Shown here piece by piece: positions 23,735 through 31,993 of a stretch of 64,000 nt of DNA. This DNA is from Symbioplanes lichenis. GTDB taxonomy: Bacteria > Actinomycetota > Actinomycetes > Mycobacteriales > Micromonosporaceae. Position 1 is the stretch's first letter. Every line of letters starts with the position of its first letter. A program made the position numbers and the translations under genes. The notes under the pieces are model-generated. The model was not told the origin of the DNA. It saw nothing but the letters and a program-made list of their open reading frames with translations, and searched no databases. The DNA is taken from positions 558,001-622,000 of the forward strand of contig NZ_JAUZQD010000001.1 of the NCBI RefSeq assembly GCF_030709675.1, in the 5' to 3' direction.

Positions 23735-24592
23735 TCAGCCCGCGGCGGTGGTGTCGCCGCGCTTGTTGTTCATGCTGGCCCGGATCTCGTCGAGCCGGGC
23801 GACGCTGGCCGGGTCGGCGGCCGGCGCGGCCTGCTCGACGGCGGGCTGGGCCGGGGACGCGCCGAGCTTGTCGCCGGCCATGCTGGCCCGGATCTGCTCG
23901 AGGCGGGACGAGCCGGCCAGGTCGAGGCTCGACTTCTGCACCTCGAGCATGCGGCCCTCGACCGAGTTGGCGGCGAGCTCCGCGCGGCCCATGGCGTTCG
24001 CGTAGCGCGTCTCGATCTTGTCGCGCACCTCATCGAGCGACGGCGTGTTGCCCGGCGCGGCGAGCGAGGACATCGACTCGAGCGACTTGGCGACGGTCTC
24101 CTGCATCTTCGCCTGCTCGAGCTGGCTCAGCAGGCGCGAACGCTCGGCGATGCGCTGCTGGAGCACCATCGCGTTGTTCTCGACCGCCTTGCGCGCCTGA
24201 CCGGCCGCGCTGAGCGCCTGGTCGTGCAGCGTCTTGAGGTCCTCCATGGCCTGCTCGCCCGAGACGAGCTGGGTGGCGAGGGTCTGGGCCGTCGACTCGT
24301 ATTTCTGGGCCTCGGACTCGTCACCGCCCTCGCGCGCCCGGTCGGCCAGGACCAGCGCCTGCCGCGCCATGCCCTGCAGCTTCTCGACCTCGCCCATCTG
24401 CCGCGACAGCTTCATCTCCAGCTGACGCTGGTTGCCGATCACGGCGGCGGCCTGCTGCACGAGCGCCTGGTGCTGCCGCTGGGCGTCCTCGATGGCCTGC
24501 TGGATCTGCACCTTGGGATCGGCGTACTCGTCGATCTTCGCGCCGAAGAGCGCCATCATGTAACGCCAGCCCTTGACGAACGGGTTCGCCAT
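23735..24592 (-). CDS. pspA: PspA/IM30 family membrane-stress protein
   Basis: This 285-residue protein starts [16 protein letters not shown], an amphipathic N-terminal helix, followed by long coiled-coil helices ([20 protein letters not shown] and [15 protein letters not shown]). PspA/IM30 proteins form ESCRT-III-like oligomers that protect stressed membranes. The C-terminus carries two near-copies of an RL[ED]xIRASM motif ([10 protein letters not shown] and [10 protein letters not shown]) separated by an Ala/Pro linker. It is followed by pspM after 29 bp and preceded by 618 bp that contain a minisatellite. It is probably controlled by ClgR, encoded upstream. Confidence 0.95.
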   Translation of the reverse strand: MANPFVKGWRYMMALFGAKIDEYADPKVQIQQAIEDAQRQHQALVQQAAAVIGNQRQLEMKLSRQMGEVEKLQGMARQALVLADRAREGGDESEAQKYESTAQTLATQLVSGEQAMEDLKTLHDQALSAAGQARKAVENNAMVLQQRIAERSRLLSQLEQAKMQETVAKSLESMSSLAAPGNTPSLDEVRDKIETRYANAMGRAELAANSVEGRMLEVQKSSLDLAGSSRLEQIRASMAGDKLGASPAQPAVEQAAPAADPASVARLDEIRASMNNKRGDTTAAG

Positions 24593-25210
24593 ATCCGCGG
24601 TATCCCCTCAATGTCGCTGCTCGACTTGCGCCACCGACGCGGCCCGAGGGGTCTTCACGATGGCGCGGGCTCCATCGTGTCAGCTCTCCGCCACCGCCGT
24701 CACGTGACCTCGGGGGGAACTCAGGGTCACCCGGAGCGATCCCCCACCGTCGAGGTTACGCGCGCGAGCCGGTATCTGCGACGCCCGCCCGGCCCGGCCC
24801 GGCGATCGATCCGCCGGGGCCCAGCGGTCAAATGCGCCGCGACGGCGCAAAAGGCACGAGCGGCGGCGCACCGCGAAAAACGCAAGCGTCGATGCAGCAG
24901 AAAGGGCACGAACAGCGACGCAGCGCAAAAGGCCCGCCCGACGCACGCGCCACGCCACGCCTCGCGGGAAGCGGCGCGCGGGAAGCGGCACGCCACGCGG
25001 GAAGCGGCACGCCACGCGGGAAGCGGCACGCCACGCGGGAAGCGGCACGCCACGCGGGAAGCGCCACGCCACGCGGGAAGCGCCACGCCACGCGGGAAGC
25101 GCCACGCCACGCGGGAAGCGCCACGCGGCGAACGCCGAGCGCACCGCTTGAACGCGAACGGCCGCCCCGGGGCGGCAAAGCCCCGGACCGGCCGGACGGA
25201 ACGACGATGA
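24593..25210. other. Long intergenic region between clgR and pspA
   Basis: This 618-bp gap has no convincing gene. The open frames on both strands are created by a 19-bp repeat that stays open in several frames. It holds a degenerate GCGCAAAAGGC-type repeat region (about 24840-24945), the 19-bp array at 24977-25128, and AT-poorer sequence nearest pspA that probably holds the pspA promoter. The separation suggests pspA-pspM can be transcribed independently of clgR. Confidence 0.6.
24977..25128. repeat. 19-bp minisatellite, 8 units
   Basis: Eight consecutive 19-bp units of CGCGGGAAGCGSCACGCCA fill 24977-25128. The first four have GGCACG and the next four have GCCACG; the last unit ends CGG instead of CCA. 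A partial unit precedes the array (24963-24976). Units are almost identical, which indicates recent expansion. It has no unique spacers, so it is not CRISPR. Confidence 0.92.
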
Positions 25211-25678
25211 TCAGGCCGCGTAGACGACGCCCCGATCGCGCTTGCGCGTCGCGCGCAGCGTGGCCTTGAGCGGGGTCTCCTGGTGGACGGACACGGACAC
25301 CTTGCCGTCGGTCGCGACCTGGCGCACCGGAGCGGTCTCCCCGGCGGGAGCGGACGCGGCGGCGCGCATCGCACCCGAGGACTGCTTGGCCTCCTGGGCG
25401 GGAACCGGCGACGGCTCCACCGGCACGAGCACACCCTCCATGCCCTCGGCGAGCTGGAGCGTGCTGCTCACCTCGCCGAGCAGCTCCGAGAGCCGGGCGC
25501 CCAGCGCCTCGCAGATGGCCGCGAGCAGCTCGCTGGATGCTTCCTTCTGGCCACGTTCGATCTCGGAGAGATATCCCAGGCTGACGTTGGCGGCGGTCGA
25601 CACCTCACGCAGCGTGCGGTGCTGTCCCTGCCGGCGCGCCCGAAGTGCGTCACCGATAACCCGGCGTAGCAGGACCAT
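25211..25678 (-). CDS. clgR: ClgR-type XRE regulator of clp/psp genes
   Basis: This 155-residue protein starts at ATG 25678 after a GGAGGTG ribosome-binding site; the longer frame has an unlikely Gly/Pro N-terminus. An N-terminal Xre helix-turn-helix ([31 protein letters not shown]) matches ClgR. The C-terminal half is Ser/Ala/Pro-rich and ends DRGVVYAA. In Streptomyces, ClgR activates clpP and lon and is itself degraded by Clp through a C-terminal Ala-Ala, and in mycobacteria it activates pspA. The AA ending here is consistent with that degradation. Confidence 0.9.
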   Translation of the reverse strand: MVLLRRVIGDALRARRQGQHRTLREVSTAANVSLGYLSEIERGQKEASSELLAAICEALGARLSELLGEVSSTLQLAEGMEGVLVPVEPSPVPAQEAKQSSGAMRAAASAPAGETAPVRQVATDGKVSVSVHQETPLKATLRATRKRDRGVVYAA

Positions 25679-25857
25679 GGCACCTCCTCCTGCGGCGGGG
25701 CCACCGGCAACCGCCGGAGGCTTCCCGCAACCGTACCCAATGCGAGCCACGCCGACATCCCGCCCCGCCGAATTCTCGGGCGGCGCGGCCCGGGCGGCCG
25801 CCGACGATGATCACTGCACGGCACGAACACGAAACGCCGCGAACCTGTTCCCGATCT

Positions 25858-26334
25858 TTATTTACGCAGCTCAGAGGCAAATAGGTCGAGCACCTCGAGC
25901 ATCGTCGCGTGCCGGATCTCCGCCCGGGAGCCGCTCAGCGAAAGCTCCTTGACCGTCGTGGAAGTGGCGCCCGCCACTGCCACGAAGACCATCCCCACGG
26001 GTTTGCCGTCCTGCGGCTCGGGCCCGGCGACCCCGGTGGTGGCGAGCCCCCAGTCGGCGTCGCAGCGCTCGCGCACCCCCTGGGCGAGCGCCCGGGCCAC
26101 GTCCCGGTCCACCGGCCCGCGTTCGTCGAGCAGCTCCTCCGGCACGCCGGCCAGCGTGTGCTTGAGGTCGGTGGCGTAGACGACGAGCCCGCCCCGGAAC
26201 ACCGCGCTCACCCCCGGGATCTCCACGAAGGTGGTCGCGAGCAGCCCCCCGGTCAGCGACTCGGCCGTCGCCACGGTCTCCCGGCGCTCGACCAGCAGGT
26301 GCACCGCCGCGGCGGCGGCCACGTCCTCGTTCAC
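25858..26334 (-). CDS. CinA-family nicotinamide-nucleotide amidase
   Basis: This roughly 158-residue single-domain protein corresponds to the CinA C-terminal domain, with VATAESLTGGLLATTF, GGLVVYATDLKHTLAGV, and TGVAGPEPQDGKPVGMVFVAV. That domain deamidates nicotinamide mononucleotide to nicotinate mononucleotide (PncC activity). The GTG at 26334 is preferred because GAGGGA precedes it; a GTG at 26352 is possible. It is downstream of pgsA on the same strand with a 46-bp gap. Confidence 0.88.
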   Translation of the reverse strand: MNEDVAAAAAVHLLVERRETVATAESLTGGLLATTFVEIPGVSAVFRGGLVVYATDLKHTLAGVPEELLDERGPVDRDVARALAQGVRERCDADWGLATTGVAGPEPQDGKPVGMVFVAVAGATSTTVKELSLSGSRAEIRHATMLEVLDLFASELRK

Positions 26335-26380
26335 GATCTTTCCCTCGGTCACGGAGATCGAATAACCGCCCTCGCGGCGA

Positions 26381-26968
26381 TCAACCCTGCGATCGGCGCA
26401 GCCGTAGCGCCTGGAGCACGTAGTCGATGCCGGTGATCACGGTGATGAGCAGCGCCCCAAGCATCAGGATGGGGCCGATCACGTCGAGCGGCGAGGGCAT
26501 CGGCCACAGGAACCACGCGATCGCGGCGATCTGCAGGGCGGTCTTGAGCTTGCCGCCGCGGCTCGCGGGGATGATGCCGTAGCGGATCACCCAGAAGCGC
26601 AGCAGCGTGACGCCCCACTCGCGGACGAGGATCAGGCCGGTGATCCACCAGGACAGCTCGCCGTAGAGCGAGAGCAGCACCAGCGCGCTGCCGGTCAGCG
26701 CCTTGTCCGCGATCGGGTCCGCCACCTTGCCGACCGAGGTCACCAGCGAGTAGCGCCGGGCGATCCAGCCGTCGGCGAAGTCGGTGGCGGAGGCGACGAG
26801 GAACACGAGACAGGCGGCGATCCGCCACGCGGGGTGCGTCATCTCCGAGAAGACGACGAACAGCACGAAGACGGGCACGAGCACGATGCGGACGGCCGTG
26901 AGGAGGTTCGCCGGGTTGTGCAGCGGGGCCTCGCGCGGCGCGGCGACCGGCACCGGCTCGTCGGTCAC
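26381..26968 (-). CDS. pgsA: CDP-diacylglycerol-glycerol-3-phosphate 3-phosphatidyltransferase
   Basis: This 195-residue membrane protein has the CDP-alcohol phosphotransferase motif D-F-A-D-G-W-x-A-R-R...G-x3-D-x3-D ([10 protein letters not shown] ... [12 protein letters not shown]). Several hydrophobic helices surround it. It makes phosphatidylglycerol phosphate, the route to phosphatidylglycerol and cardiolipin. The GTG start overlaps the rimO stop by 4 bases (GTGA), so translation is coupled. Its place beside the psp genes matches mycobacteria, where pgsA3 neighbours clgR, and fits a membrane-maintenance theme. Confidence 0.94.
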   Translation of the reverse strand: MTDEPVPVAAPREAPLHNPANLLTAVRIVLVPVFVLFVVFSEMTHPAWRIAACLVFLVASATDFADGWIARRYSLVTSVGKVADPIADKALTGSALVLLSLYGELSWWITGLILVREWGVTLLRFWVIRYGIIPASRGGKLKTALQIAAIAWFLWPMPSPLDVIGPILMLGALLITVITGIDYVLQALRLRRSQG

Positions 26969-28443
26969 GACGTCGCCGCGGCGGCGGTGCGGACCACGGG
27001 GGCGGCCGAGATCATCTCCACCGGCACGGCCACGAGGTCGACGCCCTCGGTGGCCGTGACCCGGGCCCGCACGAAGTCGCCGGGGCGCAGCGCCGCCAGG
27101 TCGACCCCGGCGTCCCCGGCCACCAGCGTCGTCGAGCCGTCGACCTCGGGCGCCTGGTGCTCGGCCCGGCCCTCGACCTCGGCGCCCTCGACCGTGTCGA
27201 CCATCACCTCGACCAGCGCGCCCAGCCGCTCCTCGGCCCGCTGGGCGACCAGCTCGTCGGCCAGGTCGCTGATCTCGGCGTACCGCCGCTTGAGGGTGTC
27301 CTCGTCCACCTTGCGGTCCATGCCCGCGGCCTCGGTGCCGTCCTCGTCGCTGTAGTCGAAGAGGCCGATCGCGTCGAGCCGCGCCTCCGACAGGAAGCGG
27401 ACGAGCTCCTCGAACTCCTCCTCGGTCTCGCCGGGGAAGCCCACGATGAAGTTGCTGCGCGCGCCGGCCGCGGGCGCCAGGGCGCGGGCCGAGGCGAGCA
27501 GCTCCAGGAAGCGCTCGGTGGAGCCGAAGCGGCGCATCCGGCGCAGGACGGGCTCGCTGGAGTGCTGGAACGACAGGTCGAAGTAGGGCGCGACGCCCGG
27601 CGTGGTCGCGATGACCTCCACCAGCCCGGGCCGCGTCTCGGCCGGCTGGAGATAGCTCGCGCGCACCCGGACGATGCCGCTGACCGCGGCGAGCTGCGGG
27701 AGAAGCTTCTCCAGCGCGCGGGGGTCGCCCAGATCCTTCCCGTACGACGTGCTGTTCTCACTGACCAGCACCAGCTCGCGCACGCCGGTCGTCGCCAGCC
27801 ACTCAGCCTCGGCCAGCAGCTCCTGCGGGTCGCGGGAGACGAAGGCGCCCCGGAACGACGGAATGGCGCAGAACGAGCACCGCCGGTCGCAGCCGCTCGC
27901 GAGCTTCAGGCTGGCGACCGGGCCGGTGTCCAGCCGGCGGCGCAGCACCTTGCGCAGGTGGGCCGGGGTGTGCTCGTCGACCGTGGCGTGACCGGGCACG
28001 ACCACCTTGGCCGCCTGACGCTTGACCGGGGTCAGCGGGAGCAGCTCGCGGCGGTCGCGCGGGGTGTGCGAGACGAACTTCTCGCCGGCCATCACCCCGT
28101 CGAGGCGGGCGGCGATGTCGGTGTAGTCGTCGAAGCCCAGCACCGCCTCGGCCTCGGGCAGGCTCTCGGCCAGCTCCTGACCGTAGCGCTCGGCCATGCA
28201 GCCGGCCGCGATCACCTTGGCGCCGGTGTCGGCCGCGGCGAGCAGGGTCTCGATGGAGTCCTGCTTCGCCTTCTCGACGAAGCCGCAGGTGTTGACGACC
28301 ACCACGTCGGCGCCCTCGGCATCCGTGCTGACCTGCCAGCCGCCCGCGTCGAGGCGGGCCGCCAGCTCCTCGGAATCGACCTCGTTACGGGCGCAACCGA
28401 GGGTGAGCAGGGCGACACGGCGGGGGGAAGGAGTCACGGACAC
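26965..28443 (-). CDS. rimO: Ribosomal protein S12 methylthiotransferase RimO
   Basis: This 492-residue protein has the MTTase layout: an N-terminal domain with three cysteines ([28 protein letters not shown]), the radical-SAM motif [11 protein letters not shown], and a C-terminal TRAM domain ([19 protein letters not shown]). RimO adds a methylthio group to the conserved Asp of S12. The GTG at 28443 lies six bases after TAACCT, so the transcript is probably leaderless. The gene is coupled to pgsA. Confidence 0.95.
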   Translation of the reverse strand: MSVTPSPRRVALLTLGCARNEVDSEELAARLDAGGWQVSTDAEGADVVVVNTCGFVEKAKQDSIETLLAAADTGAKVIAAGCMAERYGQELAESLPEAEAVLGFDDYTDIAARLDGVMAGEKFVSHTPRDRRELLPLTPVKRQAAKVVVPGHATVDEHTPAHLRKVLRRRLDTGPVASLKLASGCDRRCSFCAIPSFRGAFVSRDPQELLAEAEWLATTGVRELVLVSENSTSYGKDLGDPRALEKLLPQLAAVSGIVRVRASYLQPAETRPGLVEVIATTPGVAPYFDLSFQHSSEPVLRRMRRFGSTERFLELLASARALAPAAGARSNFIVGFPGETEEEFEELVRFLSEARLDAIGLFDYSDEDGTEAAGMDRKVDEDTLKRRYAEISDLADELVAQRAEERLGALVEVMVDTVEGAEVEGRAEHQAPEVDGSTTLVAGDAGVDLAALRPGDFVRARVTATEGVDLVAVPVEMISAAPVVRTAAAATS

Positions 28444-28469
28444 CCGACAAGGTTACCGGCATGCATCGC

Positions 28470-31007
28470 TCAGTCGTCGAGTCGGAGGGTGGCGAGCGTC
28501 TCCTCCAGCTCGTCCGGCTTGATCAACACCTCGCGGGCCTTGGACCCCTCGGAGGGGCCGACGATGCCCCGGGTCTCCATGAGGTCCATGAGCCGCCCGG
28601 CCTTGGCGAAGCCGACCCGCAGCTTGCGCTGCAGCATCGACGTCGAGCCGAACTGCGAGGTCACGACCAGCTCGATCGCCTGGAGCAGCACATCGAGGTC
28701 GTCGCCGATCTCCTCGTCGATCTCCTTCTTCTTGCCGGCCGGCGCCTCGGTGACGCCGGGCGTGAACTCGGCCTCGCGCTGGTCCTTGCAGAACTTGACG
28801 ACGTTGGCGATCTCCGCCTCGTCGACCCAGGCGCCCTGGATGCGGGTCGGCTTGGAGGCGCCCATCGGCAGGAAGAGCCCGTCGCCCCGGCCGAGCAGCT
28901 TCTCGGCGCCGGGCTGGTCGAGGATGACCCGCGAGTCGGCCAGCGAGCTGGTCGCGAAGGCCAGCCGGGACGGCACGTTGGCCTTGATCAGACCGGTCAC
29001 GACGTCGACCGACGGCCGCTGGGTGGCCAGGACCAGGTGGATGCCGGCCGCGCGGGCGAGCTGCGTGATGCGCACCACCGAGTCCTCGACGTCGCGCGGG
29101 GCGACCATCATGAGGTCGGCCAGCTCGTCGACGATCACGAGCAGATAGGGGTACGGCTTCATCACGCGCTCGCTGCCGGGCGGCGCGACGATCTCGCCCG
29201 TACGCACCTTGCGGTTGAAGTCGTCGATGTGCCGGACCCCGTTGGCCGCGAGGTCGTCATAGCGCATGTCCATCTCGCGCACGACCCACTCGAGCGCGTC
29301 GGCCGCCTTCTTCGGATTGGTGACGATCGGCGTGACGAGGTGCGGAATTCCCTCGTACGCGGTCATCTCCACCCGCTTCGGGTCGACCAGCAGCAGCCGC
29401 ACCTCGTCCGGGGTGGCCCGGGTCAGCAGCGAGACCAGCAGCGAGTTGAGGCAGCTGGACTTGCCGGCTCCGGTGGCGCCCGCGATGAGAATGTGCGGCA
29501 TCTTGGCCAGGTTGGCGACGACGAACCCGCCCTCGATGTCCTTGCCCAGCGCCACGAGCATCGGGTGGTGATCCGCCTGCGCCGCCCGCGACCGCAGGAC
29601 GTCGCCGAGGGAGACATTTTCCGGGTCGGTGTTCGGGATCTCGACGCCGACCGCGCTCTTGCCCGGGATCGGCGAGAGGATGCGGACGTCGGGCGACTTG
29701 ACCGCGTACGCGATGTTGCGCGACAGCTGCGTGATCCGCTCGACCTTGACGCCGGGCCCGACCTCGACCTCGTACCGCGTGACCGTCGGGCCCCGGGTGA
29801 ACCCGGTGACCTGCGCGTCGACGTTGAACTGCTCGAACACGCCGGTCAGCGCGGCCATGATCTCGTCGTTGGCGCGGCTGCGCGACTTCGGGGCGGTGCC
29901 CTGGCCGAGCATCGCCGCGGGCGCCGGGCGGTACTCCCCGGGCACCGGCTTGATCTCCAGCTGCTCGGCCGCGACCGGCGCCGGCGAGTGCTCGGGCGGC
30001 GGCGCGACCTTGCGGGCCTTGGGCAGCTTGGCCGGGCTCAGCGACAACGTGTCGTGCAGGATCTCGCTCTCGGCGGGCTCGGGCGCCAGTCCGATGTCGG
30101 CCAGCGAGCCGTCGGCCTCGTCGGCGTCGTCGACCAGGGCGGCCTGCCGGCGACGAGCGGGACGGCGGGTCTTCGGCGGCGCGTCGAGCGGTGCGTCCAG
30201 GTCGGGCAGCGCCGGGTCGGCCCCGGGCAGCGGCGCGCGGGTCGTCGACCGGCCCAGCAGCACGTCGCCCAGGAGCAGGACACGCTCCGGGATCTTGTTG
30301 ATCGGCGTGGCGGTGATGACCAGGAGACCGAAGACGAAGAGCAGGACCAGCAGGGGTACGGCCACCCAGGCGGTCACCGCGCGGATCAGCAGCGCGCCGA
30401 CGCCGTAGCCGAGCAGTCCCCCGGCACTGTCCAGCCCGATGTCGTTGGTCGGCTGCTGGGCCACGTGCAGCAGCGCCGCCGTGGCGATCAGCAGCGCCGC
30501 CCAGCCCACCACGGTCCGGCCCCGGTGCTCCGGGTCGGCCGGCTTGCGCATCAGCCGGATGGCGCCGTACAGGAAAAGGAGCGGGAGCAGAGCAGCCAGG
30601 CCGCCGAAGAACAGGTGCAGGGCATCGGCCAGCCAGGTCCCGACCGGTCCGGCGGAGCCGGCCCACACCGCGACGCCGATGAGGATCGACAGGCCGAGCA
30701 TGAACAGCCCGGCCCCGTCGCGCCGGTGCTCGGGATCCATCTCCCGGGCGCTCGTGCCGACACCGCGGGCCAGCCAGCCCACGCTGCCGGCGACGCTCAT
30801 CCACAGGAAACCGGCGCCGCGGCCCACCGTGGCGCCGACGGTGGGCCGGGCCCGGGTGGCGCTCTTGGCACGGGCGCGCGGGGCGGTCGTGGTCTTACGG
30901 GGAGCGGCGGCCTTGCGCGGCGCGGCCTGACGGGCACGCGTCGTCGCGGCGCCGCCCTTCGACGCGCCGGTACGGCCCCGGCTCGCCGGAGGAGTACGGC
31001 TGGCCAT
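28470..31007 (-). CDS. ftsK: FtsK/SpoIIIE DNA translocase
   Basis: This roughly 845-residue protein starts at ATG 31007, seven bases after TACGGT (probably leaderless). It has a Lys/Arg/Ala-rich N-terminus, four or more membrane helices (about 65-260), a Pro/Ala-rich linker, and the RecA-like motor with GATGAGKSSCLNSLL (Walker A), LLLVDPKRVEM and YLLVIVDELADLMM (Walker B). The C-terminal γ winged-helix (LQRKLRVGFAKAGRLMDLME) reads DNA orientation motifs. It pumps chromosomes through division or sporulation septa. The start is divergent from ybjN-like gene. Confidence 0.95.
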   Translation of the reverse strand: MASRTPPASRGRTGASKGGAATTRARQAAPRKAAAPRKTTTAPRARAKSATRARPTVGATVGRGAGFLWMSVAGSVGWLARGVGTSAREMDPEHRRDGAGLFMLGLSILIGVAVWAGSAGPVGTWLADALHLFFGGLAALLPLLFLYGAIRLMRKPADPEHRGRTVVGWAALLIATAALLHVAQQPTNDIGLDSAGGLLGYGVGALLIRAVTAWVAVPLLVLLFVFGLLVITATPINKIPERVLLLGDVLLGRSTTRAPLPGADPALPDLDAPLDAPPKTRRPARRRQAALVDDADEADGSLADIGLAPEPAESEILHDTLSLSPAKLPKARKVAPPPEHSPAPVAAEQLEIKPVPGEYRPAPAAMLGQGTAPKSRSRANDEIMAALTGVFEQFNVDAQVTGFTRGPTVTRYEVEVGPGVKVERITQLSRNIAYAVKSPDVRILSPIPGKSAVGVEIPNTDPENVSLGDVLRSRAAQADHHPMLVALGKDIEGGFVVANLAKMPHILIAGATGAGKSSCLNSLLVSLLTRATPDEVRLLLVDPKRVEMTAYEGIPHLVTPIVTNPKKAADALEWVVREMDMRYDDLAANGVRHIDDFNRKVRTGEIVAPPGSERVMKPYPYLLVIVDELADLMMVAPRDVEDSVVRITQLARAAGIHLVLATQRPSVDVVTGLIKANVPSRLAFATSSLADSRVILDQPGAEKLLGRGDGLFLPMGASKPTRIQGAWVDEAEIANVVKFCKDQREAEFTPGVTEAPAGKKKEIDEEIGDDLDVLLQAIELVVTSQFGSTSMLQRKLRVGFAKAGRLMDLMETRGIVGPSEGSKAREVLIKPDELEETLATLRLDD

Positions 31008-31083
31008 GCCCCATACCGTAACCGGGACGCGCCGGTGGGGACGCGCGCCGCACCGGCTTTTCGGAATGACTACGATCAGTGGC

Positions 31084-31509
31084 ATGTCCGCCGTGCTGCA
31101 GCCGCTGAGCCACGACATGATCGTCGACGCCCTCAAGGCGCGCGAGTTCGCGCACTTCGTCGACGAGGACGGTGACATCGGCGGCAACTGGCAGGGGTGC
31201 CTGATCTACTTCTTCCGGCTGGGCCGCGAGGAGGAGATCTTCCAGGTGAGAGTCCTCACCCACGCCGGCTTCACCACCGACGACGTGCCCCGGCTCTACG
31301 CTTTCTGCAACGCGTGGAACCACGACCGGCTCTGGCCCAAGGCCTACGTCCACACCGGCGACGACGGCATCGTCCGCGTCATCGGCGAGGTCGGCGCCGA
31401 CTTCGAGCACGGCGTCACGCCCGAGCAGCTCGACCAGGTGATGGTCTGCGGCATCGCCACGGGCATCGAGCTGGCCGAGGCCGTCCAGGAGCTCAAGCAG
31501 CAGCCGTGA
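31084..31509 (+). CDS. YbjN domain-containing protein
   Basis: This 141-residue protein starts at ATG 31084, seven bases after TACGAT, giving a predicted leaderless mRNA; two earlier in-frame ATGs are less likely. It shows the YbjN pattern: MIVDALKAREFAHFVDEDGDIGGNW, then FQVRVLTHAGFTTDD, LYAFCNAWNHDRLWPKAY. YbjN family proteins are often associated with stress or type III chaperone-like folds; function is not established. It is divergent from ftsK (76 bp between starts) and overlaps the end of the DUF2784 gene. Confidence 0.85.
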   Translation: MSAVLQPLSHDMIVDALKAREFAHFVDEDGDIGGNWQGCLIYFFRLGREEEIFQVRVLTHAGFTTDDVPRLYAFCNAWNHDRLWPKAYVHTGDDGIVRVIGEVGADFEHGVTPEQLDQVMVCGIATGIELAEAVQELKQQP

Positions 31510-31870
31510 CCTTGCGCCGCCGCCGCAGCGCGAACCCGGCCCACGACACGATGATCAGCACCGCGACGACGATCTGGGCCACCCACTCGTACCCGTGGGG
31601 GTAGAAGACGCCCGCCACATGATTGTCGAGGAAGCCGCCCTCGAGCGCCGGCCTCCCCAGCTTCTCGCGGCCGCGGTCCTCGAGCCAGGTGAGCGGGCAG
31701 TAGAGCCCGAAAACCACAATGACCAGCAGCCACGCCGCGGCGACGATCTGCACCCACAGGATCCTCGGCCAGCGCCAGGCGAGAAACCCGCCGAAGACGC
31801 CGAACACCAGAAAAGCGAAGTGCGCCCCGACGGCGAACCAGATCACGGCTTCGTAGAACACGCGTCCCAC
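31493..31870 (-). CDS. DUF2784 membrane protein
   Basis: This 125-residue protein (GTG start) has three predicted helices and the DUF2784 pattern: an N-terminal FYEAVIWFAVGAHFAFLVFGVFG, a YCPLTWLE loop, and a C-terminal AQIVVAVLIIVSWAGFALRRRR. The family is conserved and membrane-bound but has no known function. The end overlaps the YbjN gene by 17 bp in a tail-to-tail arrangement. Confidence 0.85.
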   Translation of the reverse strand: MGRVFYEAVIWFAVGAHFAFLVFGVFGGFLAWRWPRILWVQIVAAAWLLVIVVFGLYCPLTWLEDRGREKLGRPALEGGFLDNHVAGVFYPHGYEWVAQIVVAVLIIVSWAGFALRRRRKVTAAA

Positions 31871-31920
31871 GGTAGCCAGCCGGGGCGGGGGCGGGCTGAG
31901 TTGCCGTACTCAGATGCAGC

Positions 31921-31959
31921 GCTGCCCGCGTGAGCCGGAGGATGACTCGCGCGGGCAGC
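31921..31959 (-). terminator. Hairpin terminator after S1 protease gene
   Basis: GCTGCCCGCGTGAG (31921-31934) and CTCGCGCGGGCAGC (31946-31959) pair over 14 positions with one T-G wobble, leaving an 11-base loop. It lies 34 bases past the protease stop on the minus strand. There is no T-tract; its strong stem and position support termination. Confidence 0.6.
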
Positions 31960-31993
31960 ACGTCGCGGGCCGGCCAGGGCCGGCCGGGTGGGG

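Noticed and set aside
24977..25128. CRISPR array
   Set aside because: Units are contiguous 19-bp copies without unique spacers and no cas genes are nearby.
23726..25210. 494-residue plus-strand frame through pspA and the minisatellite
   Set aside because: It is antisense to pspA and then reads a 19-bp repeat that stays open in several frames; no start site or domain is present.
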